Assembly (NCBI GenBank): GCA_916613615.1
Contig: OU744725.1
Span: 67,030,575 to 67,094,574, forward strand
DNA length: 64,000 bases
Source of the DNA: Steromphala cineraria
Taxonomy: Eukaryota > Mollusca > Gastropoda > Trochida > Trochidae
Direction: 5' to 3'
The notes under the pieces were generated by a model. The model searched no databases, was not told where the DNA came from, and saw nothing but the letters and a program-made list of their open reading frames with translations. Both the position numbers and the translations under genes were made by a program. Numbering within the stretch: position 1 is the stretch's first letter; the number at the start of each line of letters is the position of its first letter. Of this stretch, positions 1-13,200 are shown in pieces.

Positions 1-830
1 TCATAGTGCTAAACTAACACGCCATACTTGTATTACATCTAGTCACCATATGGCCAAGAGGGCTGCCGGAGTTATGCCCCTTGGTGAAACTGAACTATGC
101 CATATTATCTGTGATATTTTTATTCATTCCCTATTTTTCTACATCATGTATGTTTGTTGTAAATAATTGAGGTATTTATTTGCAAGACATGCTCCCAAAC
201 TAAATGAACGCTCAACCATGGGTGGAGATGCATGTCCGCGAGTGTAAATATTCAGTAAACTAAATTATCTGTAGTTTGAGGATAAGTTATTTAACTTATA
301 TCATGAATAAAGTTGTGCCATCATGTATCACATATAAATCATTTTCTTTTTTTCAAGTTATGGTTTTCTTGAGAAAATTTCTCTGAAAACAGTCTTAAGT
401 TTGAAATTGGATAGATTCCGGAATATCAATTACATATGTTTTCATGAAAGAATCTTTTGAAAATTAATTTGCAAAATATTTTTTTAATGTTCCTTAAAAA
501 ATGATAAAGAAATTCAGAAATACATAAGTATTTTCAGGATACTTTTTGTGCTGAAGAGACAAAGAAAAAGAACCAATTGGACATTCTTATTTAAAAAAAC
601 ACATGGAAAGAAAAAATAATTTCTAAATGAAGCAAACTAAGAATAGTGATTAACTCTCATCTGATGTCTCATACAAAGTGTCATTCTCAATGAAATTGAT
701 TATGTCACATCCTATATTCACATCCTTTGTTGATCAGTGTTACAGCCATGAGCAATTCAGGTCATGTTGGAGGACAGAACCACAGGTCAAACATTCTACT
801 CTAAACTTGAAGTTTCTATAAGCAGTTGGT

Positions 831-1172
831 CAAATGATACGCAATTCTTAACTTTGTTCTACATTGTTGTCAAATGATAAAATTTCTTAACTTTGTTTTA
901 CATTGTTTTCAAACTATAAACATTCTTAACTTTGTTTTACATTGTTTTCAAATGATAAAAATTCTTAAATTTGTTTTACATTGTTTTCAAATGATAAAAA
1001 TTCTTAAATTTGTCTTACATTTTTTTTAAATGATAATAATTCTTAACTTTGTTCTACATTGTTTTCAAATGATAAAAATTCTTAAATTTGTTTAACATTG
1101 TTTTCAAATGATAAAAATTCTTAACTTTGTTTTACATAGTTTTCAAATCATAAAAATTCTTAAATTTGCTTA
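831..1172. repeat. 39-bp AT-rich tandem repeat, about 9 copies
   Basis: Unit of the form CAAATGATAAAAATTCTTAA followed by WTTTGTTTTACATTGTTTT, repeated about nine times with a period near 39 bp and modest divergence. Both edges fade into ordinary sequence. Confidence 0.9.
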
Positions 1173-1870
1173 AAGCCTCAATCACTGTGTTTAATAATAA
1201 ACTATTTCTATTCTATTTTGATAAATATTACAACAATTCAAATAGAAATTAATTCAAAAATGGATCTGTTAAATACATCAAATCTCAAAACACCTTTAAA
1301 ATTTGAAATCAATTTGACAAAATATTTCTTTCCAAATTATTGGTTTCTTGCAACCATGGTAACAGTCACACAATTCCAGTTATTTATTCCAATTTCTGTG
1401 GTTCTGTCTCTGATAAGTTGATGTTGATTTCTTACATGAAATTGATTAGTTGTCAATTTCTCTGTTGTTTTGTTTACTAATAAACATGAGTTTCCTTGTT
1501 TGCTTGGATCAGATGGATACTACATACATATCTTGTACTAGGGCATAATAACAATAAAATGTTGAAATGATAATCTTATTTGTCTTATTTTCAAATGATT
1601 ATTGTTGATTGTGAGATATTGTGAGATTCCTCATATCTTCTAGCAAATGTAAACAAGGATCTGCAAAGGCAAATTATTGATATCACAGAACATTTCTTTG
1701 CCGAGTACATAGAACACGTTAAAAATATTATGTTATTTAAGAAGAATATGTGAAAGTCAAATGGTAATATCATTGCAAAATTATCTCAGTAATAAAATAT
1801 CATTATCAATGTACAAAATATCAAAAGCCACTTTTAAGATCTTCTTTTTCATTAAGAACTAAAAGGAAAA

Positions 1871-2890
1871 CAAGATGTGTTTGTGAAACACGAATGCCCC
1901 CGGATGCATCCTGCTCGCTGTGTCAAGGTCAAGGTCACAAGGTCAAATGTCATGGTGTCATCTGAAAGGTCTCATCACAAGGGATCCATATGTCAAGTAT
2001 CAAAGAGCTAGCTCTGACCAATCAAAAGTTATGACCAAGGTTAAAGTTTTTGTGGACAAACGGACAGACGGACGGACGGACGGAAAAGGTCATATATTAT
2101 GGTGTCATCTGAAAGGTCTCATCACAAGGGATACACATGTCAAGTATCAAAGACCTAGCACTGACAGTATAGAAACTATAGCCAAGGTTATAGTTTTCGG
2201 AAAAGGCTCGCTGTGTCAAGGTCAAGGTCACAAGGTCAAATGTCATGGTGTCATCTGAAAGGTCTCATCACAAGGGATCCATATGTCAAGTATCAAAGAG
2301 CTAGCTCTGACCAATCAAAAGTTATGACCAAGGTTAAAGTTTAAAATGCTAGCTGTGTCAAGGTCAAGGTCACAAGGTCAAATGTCATGGTGTCATCTGA
2401 AAGGTCTCATCACAAGGGATCCATATGTCAAGTATCAAAGAGCTAGCTCTGACCAATCAAAAGTTATGACCAAGGTTAAAGTTTTTGTGGACAAACGGAC
2501 AGACGGACGGACGGACGGAAAAGGTCAAATATCATGGTGTCATCTGAAAGGTCTCATCACAAGGGATACACATGTCAAGTATCAAAGACCTAGCACTGAC
2601 AGTATAGAAACTATAGCCAAGGTTAAAGTTTTCGGAAAAGGCTCGCTGTGTCAAGGTCAAGGTCACAAGGTCAAATGTCATGGTGTCATCTGAAAGGTCT
2701 CATCACAAGGGATCCATATGTCAAGTATCAAAGACCTAGCTCTGACCAATCAAAAGTTATGACCAAGGTTAAAGTTTTTGTGGACAAACGGACAGACAGA
2801 CAGACGGACAGACAGACAGACAGACAGACGGACGGACAGACGGACAGGTGAAAAACAATATACCCCCGGAATCTCCGATTCGGGGGCATA
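1871..2890 (+). mobile_element. Pearl/Helitron-like non-autonomous element with expanded core
   Basis: The head is CAAGATGTGTTTGTGAAACA, then TGCCCCCGG. Several copies of a GTCAAGGTCAAGGTCACAAGG unit start near 1912, 2207, 2346 and 2641. GACG/GACA microsatellite follows, and the element ends in a CCCCCGGAATCTCCGATTCGGGGG hairpin plus CATA. The single-unit relative at 32840-33099 has the same ends, which fixes the boundaries. Assignment to the bivalve pearl/Helitron-like group is inference. Confidence 0.8.
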
Positions 2891-3252
2891 AAAACTATCA
2901 GTATTTGTTTTGCCTTCTTAGGTGCTGAATTTTCATATGAAACAGCTAGTTAAGAATAGAATAAAGTATATTAACTCTTAGGTTTAGGTCGGTCGCCCAG
3001 ATAATGGAAAAAAAAAGCGCCCAACACTCCATTGTGGCACCTGTTGTTTAGGTTCCCATCAAGGTGGAAAAACAAAATTTACCTGGACTTTAAACGATGT
3101 ATAAATGGGTACCTGAACTAAAATAGTATATGCACCTATATCGTTGCATGGAATACCTACATGCAGCAAATAAACTATCCATTAAAGTTACAGGGGGGGA
3201 GTACCGTCAAAACACAGGAGTGAAACTCATGTAGGTTCAAAAATTTAATTGT

Positions 3253-3290
3253 GACGTTTCGGGGGTCGTTTGACCCCCTTCATCAGACAA
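3253..3290 (-). ncRNA. Hammerhead-ribozyme-like motif
   Basis: On the minus strand: TTGT, CTGATGA, a 7-bp stem GGGGGTC/GACCCCC with AAAC loop, then GAAA, CGTC and ACAA. The core boxes CUGAUGA and GAAA, stem II, a GUC cleavage triplet and a 4-bp stem I are all present. Stem III would have almost no loop, as in minimal motifs of Penelope-like elements that act as dimers. Activity is unproven. It may be a fragment. Confidence 0.42.
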
Positions 3291-4128
3291 AGTTTACAGA
3301 AAATACAAGGGCTAAAGTGCCGAAATGCGGTGCAAACAAATTATTACAATATATATACAAAATGAGCATGAAAATTATGTACATTAAAAAATTTAAAATG
3401 TGAAGACATTGTTATGTTGTTATTGTTAAAAATTATGGTATAGTAAGAGAGTTATTATAATTTTTATGGAAACGAAATTCAAGAGGACGAGGAGTTACAT
3501 TCTATATTTTGTCAAATTTTAAAATCTAGAACAACTAAAATATTAGCCTCAAATATTTGAAATAATTGTGAAATAATCATATACAAGTATAAACAGGGAA
3601 GTTGTTTCCACACAAAAATACCCCAATAGGACTGTCCCTTTAAGGTTATATATTGTACATTGTACCACCATTCCACAGTGATGGACTGGATATCTTGTAT
3701 CAAAATTTAAAAATTTGCAAACAGCAAAAAAACACTGCAACTCTTGAGTAGGTTCTGTCTGAACCATAAATGATATATTTTGACACAACTTAATGGCAAA
3801 ATCAAATTCTAAGTTTCATACTTTTCAACATTATTTATAAGGGGGGTTCCGAGTAGTATTTGTTTCAAAATAAGTCAAAATCATGTGAGGAGATCAGGGA
3901 TTGGGAAAGACATTCATTTTTTTGGGCAATTCTCTGAATATCAAATAGGCCATTTCCCATTATATCAATAGTAAACTTCAAAGTTTTAATGGGCCATTTT
4001 TTTCATTGAATGTGCAAAAAGGCCCAAGACCTTTGTCTTTCCCAATCATTGGGAGATTTGGTAAATAAACTCACAAATTTATTTTACCCAAAGATGTTTG
4101 TAAGGAAAGTAGTATCACGATAACCTAC

Positions 4129-4254
4129 CTTGGGTTCATGACGAGTCTCCTGAAGAAGTACGTCCACGTGATGTAATCCATCGCATCTTGTTTCGAGGTG
4201 ATCGTTCCCGCAACAATCTCAGCATTCAGATGGTCCGGCAACACTTCCAGTAAA
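4129..4254 (-). CDS. ASCC3: ASCC3 coding exon 33 (last in window)
   Basis: Encodes [20 protein letters not shown] and [13 protein letters not shown] of the cassette 2 winged helix. It is bounded by ATTCAG and GTAGGT, phase 2 out. The next exon must encode the SYYN-like continuation, and I find no such exon between here and position 1. Confidence 0.94.
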
Positions 4255-7200
4255 CTGAATAAAATCATAGGTTATGAATTATTATAATAATATTACTCGC
4301 CCATGTAATATATCACAGTGTACAGCATATACAGCAATTTTAAACTAGTGTAATAACACAATTGAAGTATGACGTCACAGTAGTGTGTGGTTGTGACGTC
4401 ATTGTATAAGCGCACCGTCACAATGATTGTTTCAGCAAACTGCTGCCATTTTTGCTTGATTTTTTGGGCAAGTAATAAACAGAATTCTAAACTCCTTTCC
4501 ATTTGATATTAATTTTATGAAACTTGTGAATGATTTGGTATCGCTTTCGCTTGTTTTATACATATATCATTAACTTGTTTGAGAAAAAATAATATTAGAT
4601 AAAAGATCGTTCAGTATCCTCTATATATTTAATCATTTTATATATTCATACCTATTTCTTTATTCTGATGAAAAGCCTTTATAACAAAATCAAAATGCAA
4701 CTCATTATAGAACAGTCCTATCAGAGGTTTTTGTGGAAACAAGTTTCGCTTTGGGGCTCTTCTTTGTCAAGTTGTCAAATATAAATCAACAAAAATGTTT
4801 TATTATCATTGTACTTAAAGCATAATATGCATAAACTAAAATATCCCCTTGAATTTGTTTTCCAAAAATAAATCATTATCATTAAAATGATACTTACAAC
4901 AAAGTATTGTCTGAACTTGAAATTCAAACATATGAACTCAAGATACATTTTAAATATGATAATGGACCTTATCTGGATAACCAAATTATTCTTCAATTGA
5001 ATACAATGGAAGTTTTAGAAACCTATTCTTTTGTACATACATGTATATATAGAAAATACAAACAAAAATCATCATTTATCACTTCTCAAAAACAAAAAGA
5101 TTATTTCTTATGTAGACTTCTTTTGGAAAGACGGAAAAAGAATTAAAATATGTTTCTTGATGTATACATAATTTCCTAAAAACATAATAGATACATTAAT
5201 CAAAATATACTTAATCACTAAACAAAGGTGAACATTATTTCTTATTTGTACTCCGCAAGAAAAACCTCATATAAAAACTTCCAATAGAAGTGTTTCTTTA
5301 TGTCAGTGACCAGGATAAAATCAACAGGAACACAAATGTATACATATAACCATATTACAAAATAAATGCATAAATGTAAACAAATAAAACCATTTAACAG
5401 AATTCAAAAACATGAAACCATTTAAGAAACATAAATATAATTTCTTACTTGGACTCCACTGGGAAAGGCTCATACAGGAACTTCTTATAGAAGTGTTTCT
5501 TGATGTCATGGACAAGGATGACGGCTTTACCCTGGTCATCAAACTGAGGACGTCCAGCGCGGCCCATCATCTGCAGGACATCTGAAAGTCGAAGACACGC
5601 GTGAGAGCGTCCATCGTGATGTCATCGTGTTGCAGTAAGCAATACACATGGTGCTGTGATGCACCAGACATACCTACCCACTGAATCATCATGCCTAGAA
5701 GTTAGCGTCTTTATCACTAGGTATGAATGCCATGTAAGGGAGAGAGTTGTCTCCCTTTTACTACATAATGTCTAAATTTAATTTTGATAGGGACATTTCA
5801 TAAGCTTGTTGCCAAGTGATTTTCTATTGAGTGACTATCTTAGGAGTTGTTTTGTGTGCAACTAAAAATTAAAAGAGTTACTTCTAGGTAATGTCATATT
5901 GTATTTTATCTTCATAGGATATTAGCAATAGTTTGATTTTTTAAATAAATATTTGAAAAACCTCTCTATTTAGTCTTAGTATGAATGATTTTGTTTTCTT
6001 TAATGGTCTTACCATAGATTTTAAAACATCAACCTGTCTTGGTGCTTTTAAAATCTTTATCAAAGACCTATCTCTTCAAGAAATATTCAAGTGACTTGAA
6101 GACTGTAGAAGTTTTGAAGATCTACACACAAGAACCTACATAAGAGCATTCTCTAGTGCATGGATATGGCATCACACAAAAAGACATGATTGACATACTC
6201 TAATAATAATTCAAGGTTATTTAGTTTTGTCTTTTAAATGGATCAATCAATTGCCAACATAATTAATGTTCAGAATTGACAAATTGAAGCTTTCATAAAA
6301 TATTTCAAAGTTCAAAACCAACCACTAATGACATACTTCATACCATAGACGTCAAAATAGATGGCACTTGATCATTTCGATCAAATAAATTAAAGGAATT
6401 TTTGTTTAATTTCATCAGAAAATAATCACATGAAATATCTTCTCTTTATGACTCTTTTTGTCTTTACCAAAACCACAAAGTTAAACTGACCTGTGATTGG
6501 GAAATCAACATATCTCCTGGTTTTCCCATCAAAATATTCTGTTCCCTTGACAACTACCAGATGTGCTGGGAAATTGACGCCCCATGCAAGAGTACTTGTT
6601 GCAATCAACACCTGAAACAAACACACAGGTGGAATATACATACCTCAGTGTTTAAAATATTGCCTGTCCACTAGTCCTTTAACTGGTTACTTTTTGATCA
6701 CTTTTGAAAAAATGTCTTTATTTTCCCGTAAGGGATTGACCAGTTTATTTATAGGACAGGCAAGGTTTTCAATCTATTTTATACACTGCATACCTATAAG
6801 TAAAGTTGACAATATCAATCTATGATATGTCTATTAACTGCTTACCAGGATGCTACTTAGACTACAGCACAGATCACATCAAGAACTGTCAATTGTAACA
6901 TGACTTCGGTAAATACTCGTTTCTGATTGGTTAATTTGAAGGATTTGCCAGTGTTAAATGGCAATGAACACCCGCAAATTGGCCGAGGCGAATCACCGCG
7001 AAAGGATATATTATTTGGTCCGCCTCAACATTAAAATGTCTCCCAATATTCGTGACCGATTCACATTTTACTGTTGTTGCTGTCATTTTCTAACTTGCGC
7101 ATTCCCGTAGATGCCAAAATTCCTTTTCTATTTGCTTTAGTTTGATGTAACCAAACTTTCTTAATTGGCTAAGTTTCTCCTAATTTGCCGCCTTGTGTCA

Positions 7201-10200
7201 TGCGGCCGGTTTCTTTCGAATGCCGTTCCCATGGCACGACGTCACAAAGGCCAACGGTTATGACGTCAAAATGATCGCGTCACCGTCACAATGGTCTGGG
7301 CGAGTTGAAGATATTTGTTCAGTCGGGTTTGTTCCTGTTGGTTTATGAATGATATAACTGTTTTCTCTCTCATAAATTTCACAGTGAAAACTATAAGATC
7401 TCATCGTTATGAGTGCAACTGGTTTGCAATATTAGAACACTATTTTTATGTCTATCACACATGGAATTGCTTCTTCTTTATAGCTGCGAACACCTATAAA
7501 AATAATGGATCAGTCGTTGGATCCTTTCAACTCAGAGTTCCCTACGCAAAAATAGAGTTCGCTCTTAAAATGCTTATTACTAACGGTCATGTTACAATAT
7601 CGATAAATAGTTGCGTTTGTAAAATTTCCGGGATTGATTGTTATTCAACACCCGCAAATTAAAGCGTTTAAAACCTCTGGCTAACGCCGTCGGTTTTAAA
7701 CTAAATTTGCGGGTGTTGAATAACAATGAATCCCGGAAATTTTACAAACGCAACTATTTATCTTCTAAATAAATGATAGTTCTATGATTTACAACTTCTT
7801 ATTTGTTAACGCAAGTCCAAAAGCTTCTTTTTTTTTATTCAGCAGATTTTGTCAAAAGTCATCTTGAGAAAAAGCACACACCCTAAAACACCAAGGTGAA
7901 ATATTCTTTCCTGGGTGAATTTTGACAATGTCAATCTACAATCCTCTTACCTTAATGCTATTTTACACTTTTCTACTTTTTCTCAAGATGACCACTGACA
8001 AAATATCAAAAACTGTAAAGAAAAATTTAAACTTTGCAACTTGAGGTAAGAATAAAGAAATTGTAATCCCCAGAACTATTGAATATTCTACAGGTCTTAA
8101 TATGATCAGGACGCCCTGTCACATTAGACATGCGTTCATGGCGTCTGTTCTACATCTTAAAGGGGCAGTAGCACGTTTTTTGATAATTTTATATTTTAAA
8201 ATTTTCACTGATAATTGTAAGTTAATGTTAAATGTATTATTTTGACAGTGTCAACAATTTCATTATACAAGTCAATCATCCATAGTCAGAAGACAAAGTA
8301 TGAAGATTCACACAAAATCCATTGGCGGCCATTTTTTATGAACACCTTTAATTCATTTTGTGTAAGAAAAAGGAATCGCATGGCTAATCTTTACGTTATA
8401 TATTTGAATTATTACTGCTCCATTTAGTTTAAATATATTGTCTTTCAACTGGAACCATTAATTTTCATTTTCCCGACATCACCTTATATTCCCCCTAAAA
8501 ACGTGCTACTGCCCCTTTAAAGTTAGTGTTCACTTATCATTGATATGGCATTGTTAAAATTTTTCTGTAAAACAAAATTTCCATGGCCTAAGATTCATCA
8601 TCATTTCACTTAGTTCACCTAGCTGTACAACTTGGTACCTGAATATGAAACCTGTTCACAAAGAGGGATTTTATTGTACAATTCCTTTAAGGTAATAATG
8701 TACAGTCAATGAGCAGCCATGGGACTAGAGTTTACACTCATTATTTTAAGACCCCAAGACCCCAAGACCCCAAAACCCCAAGACCCCGAGACCCCAAAAC
8801 CTCAAGACCCCAGACCTCAAGACCCCAAGACCTCAAGACCCCAAGACCCCAAGACCCCAAGACCCCAAGACCCCAAGACCCCAATACCTCAAGACCCCAA
8901 GACCCCAGACCTCAAGACCCCAAGACCTCAAGACCCCAAGACCCCAAGACCTCAAGACCCCAAGACCTCAAGACCCCAAGACCTCAAGACCTCAAGACCC
9001 CAAAACCCCAAGACCCAAGACCTCAAGACCTCAAGACCCCAAGACCTCAAGACCCAAAGACCCTAAGACCTGACCTCAAGACCTCAAGACCCCAAGACCC
9101 CAAGACCTCAAGACCTCAAGACCTCAAGACCTCAAGACCTCAAGACCCCAAAACCTCAAGACCCCAAAACCTCAAGACCTCTCACCTGGATCTTCTGGTT
9201 GACGAAGAGTTCTTCGCAGGCCTTTCTGTCCCTCTCTACGAGACCCGCGTGATGGATGCCGATACCAAACGCCAGAATCAGCTTCAGGTTGGTGTCCTTG
9301 ATCCCACTGATGATGTTCTCCATCTGCAGAATAACCATGGTTACCAACATTCATTTATCTCGAGAGAAAAAACCCATTATGTGTGACATTTATCATTTTT
9401 ATAAATATGAAAGCTGTGAAATACTGTGAAATATACCTGCAATAAGTCTACAATGTTGATGATGTATTATTAATTTCCGTTAAGGATGGGTATCGTTCCT
9501 CATTTCTGTATTGCAATATATTGCGATACAGAAAAGTGTATTGCAAAACGTATTGCAATATATTGGTACTTCTGTAATTCAAGAATGTGCATGCTATCTT
9601 GTCTTAATATGTTAATATGAGCTTAAGAACGATCATCATTGCTCAGCTATGAGCTGTTTTGGAACAAATATTTTTTCAATCAATGTTTAATATGATCTGT
9701 ATACATATTTGAGCTATTTTTTCAATACAACTTCACACTTTGAAAATAACTTTCCTTCAATCATGTCTTATTTGGTTGTGTATTTTTGCAATTTTAGATA
9801 GAATTAGCTTGTTTTAAAACGTTTGATATATTGAATGTTTACAGAAGTTTACCGATTCGTATCAGGTTGTTCCTGTATCGCAATATACCGATATATCAAT
9901 AATACCGCACATCCTTAATTTGAAAGTTGAAATAACAAATGATCATGCAACAATGTCCTGATGTTACAAATTCTCAAATGATGTCAAACTATTACCAAAG
10001 TGGGCCTTTTTTGGGCAAAATTTCAAGACTTTCATGATCATCATAGGAAAAAATAATATCTATCATTTGACCAGTACCCTGTTTATCTCATCTTGTGAGG
10101 TAGAAATTCAAAAATTCATCATCTGCAAAATATCCATAGTTACAAATATCCATTTTCATCACTCTTTTGTGTGAAGAGGACACATTTCTCGTAATTATCA

Positions 10201-13200
10201 GTCCAGGATAATTTCCCTTTGATATGTGCTATCATTAACATAAAACCATTAGTGACATCACTCTATTGTTCTTAGCGTGCATTACTTTTAGTAATTACCT
10301 TCTGCCTCAGAGGGTGGGGTATTATTCAATCAATTATTGATTGATTTTTTCATTATCAACAAAACAGGGGTCAGAATGACTCTCTCAAAAATATACATGT
10401 CAAAGATAAACTATTTGGTTTTATAATCAAGTAATAGTTTAAACAACCAATCAAATTTTAAATATCATAGGGACATAAATCCCAATTTGAACATGTTATG
10501 TTCTTTGATTTAAAACATCTTAAACATTTATCATTGTTTTTGTGAGATCACTTTAATTTTGTAAAATGCTACAGCCCCTTTAACTTGACTGAACATCATC
10601 ATTCTTATTGCCATGGCCCTTTGATCTGAATTTCTATAATACCTGTGTGCAACAGGTTTCTTAAGTCTAATTATATCCAACAGAATGTAGAAGTAATGTT
10701 GTAAAGTGAAAAAGGAGATCAACTTGTACAATATATTAATAACATTTCTCTCAACAGCTACAACAGTAAAATCAATATCAACACATGGTTCACACTTTCG
10801 ACTACTTACACATCACACACTTACATACATATATACATGGATAAGTAGATTAATACTCATTAAAACAAACACTTTATTCCCGAAATTTTTAATTCTAACA
10901 TAAATGTGCAAAATACTCGTTCTGATTGGCTGCTGTGAAAAATCAGAGGCCGTATAATTTGGTTATACGGTGCATTGTTTACTTTGTCTTATGCGCAAGA
11001 ATTCATTTGTTGCCTTGCAATAAGTAGTTCTCAAATATTGCTGTTCACAAAATATGCAATATTGCGTTGTATGTGCATTATTTATGAAATTTGTTATAAC
11101 TTTCCATAAGCTTAACGCTTGCAGTCTCGCCAGTCTGTCAAAACCGGTAAAATACACAACACTGACAACAGTTCAGATTTCCTGTTGCCGTTGGCACGGT
11201 CCATCATTCTGTAGCGTTAGACCAAAACGAGCTCAACAAAATTTACCCGGCCAGAATATCATACGAATATGAATCGTATGCAGCATGCGCTTATCTTAAA
11301 TTCATTTACAACACCAATGCAATTATACTGACGTCAAGTTTGTGAATATATGGCATGAAGAACTTAACATATCTAAAACACTAACAACCGTCACAAAATA
11401 ATAAAACGTCTTCGTCACGAATAATAAAGTGTCTACACGTTCTACTGTAAATCAAATTTAGAGCCAAAATAATTCTGTTATATGCCGCTGATTTCCAAAC
11501 ACAGTATGTTTATCTCCTAATTATAAACCATATTACAGACACTCAATTTCCATTACGATAAACATTTAATATCCCTAGAAGCACTATCATTCCATAAATT
11601 AGAAAATGTCTCACAGCTGAAGGTACTTTTCTTAAGACACAAACATCAGTGTTTGGGGCCTTGCACGAAACAATTTTACACTAGAGTTAACTTTAGTGCC
11701 ATCCCCTTTAACATTGCAGTAAGGCTACCTTATTGACTGAAAGCCACCTTTGAGCTTTGTGGAACGGGACCAAGGTCTCACACTGTAATTTGAGCCAACG
11801 CTCTATCTCATGACATTACATACTGGTTATAGGAAAATTCCAATGAAAAATGAAAAAGGACCTTTTAAAACAATGTATATTGATAAATCCTTCAACTTTG
11901 GCTTATAATTTTTAGCTAAATCACCAAATCTGCAATAAAAATTCAAAGTTGGAAAAAATCAAGTTTACCGGCATCGATGGGGGATGCCATATTGGTATCT
12001 CGAACGGTAAACGAGAGCAAGAAACACCGGGAATATGACGTCAACGACACACCACGAAATTAGGAGACGCCGTTAGATTTAAGTAAGGCTACCTTAGTGA
12101 CTTAAAGCCACCTTTGAGCTTTGTGGAACAGGACCAAGGTCTCACAACTGTAATTTGAGCCAACTCTCTATCTCATGACATTACATACTGGTTAAGTAAG
12201 CATATACCTATTTTCTAAAGTTGATGCTAATCAGAAACTATTCCTTTCACAGCCAACATTTATCTAAATATATATGTTTCACTAGCTGATATTCAGTGAC
12301 ATTATATTCTGGCTAAGTAAACGTATACCTATATCTTCTAATGCTGATGCTAATCAGAAACTATTCCTTTCACAGAGAACATATATATTACGGTGAGAAA
12401 TATATATACTTCACCAGGTGACTGCTAAACAATAAGCCTCATTGACTTGTTGACAAAGCCTGCGATCAATGTAAGGAAAAACAAAGGAGCTACCTGTTAT
12501 TTACTATAATCTGACACTTGTTGAGATTTACCAATCAATCTATCAATCAAGGTAATGTAATTCACACCTGTAATTTACACACCTGCTCAGGTGTGGTCTT
12601 CACAGTAGACTTAAAGCTCATACTTAATGTTAAATTTATTTTAAGAATTTTAACCCAATTATAAAATCATTACATTTGTTTCTTTAGTTCATGAGATTAA
12701 TGTAAATTAGAAACATGTGCATGTGAAGCACTTTGATGTCCCCAGCCCCAAATTTTAATCAGAAATTGACCATATGCCTGATATGTACTAAGGTCAAATT
12801 GTTTCCATGGAAACCAGAAAAATAAAAGTCTATAATAACCCAAATAGCAAAAGGCACCACTCCATCAATAGGTCTAAATACTTACTAATTAAAACAGTTT
12901 TTGAGATATGGAACAGATCTTTTCCCCCAATATGCACTATAAGCTTAAACTGTTTCCATAGAAACAAGAAGAAACAAGCAGCTGACATGGTCGAGCTATA
13001 TCCCCCGCAAATTGCACAATATGTATACATAGGTTTTCCTTATCATATAGCCGATTAATTTTTGTCGCACAAATTAACACAACTTTTCCAGGAAATGAAA
13101 GAAACTGTTGTAATAAAGAAACTAAATCATACCAACTTTATGTTCATTGTTGGGCATAATTGGACTTAACTGACAAAATTAAAATCAAATGAATGAATTT

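Larger units (their letters stand above)
1..4128. other. Part of ASCC3 intron 33
   Basis: No exon was recognised on either strand. It contains a 39-bp tandem repeat (831-1172), a pearl/Helitron-like element (1871-2890) and a hammerhead-like motif (3253-3290). The remainder is AT-rich sequence in which I see nothing specific. Confidence 0.6.

Noticed and set aside
1920..2851. Three similar plus-strand ORFs (about 67-115 codons) with repeated [10 protein letters not shown] peptides
   Set aside because: They are readings of the internal units of a non-autonomous element. The same peptide arises at 32889-33122. There is no coding constraint.
7315..7662. 115-codon plus-strand ORF
   Set aside because: It runs into the arm of a long inverted repeat, and its composition is not protein-like.
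8709..9386. 225-codon plus-strand ORF rich in Pro-Lys-Asp-Arg-Gln
   Set aside because: It is a translation of the 8-bp CCCAAGAC satellite and then of the antisense of ASCC3 exon 30.
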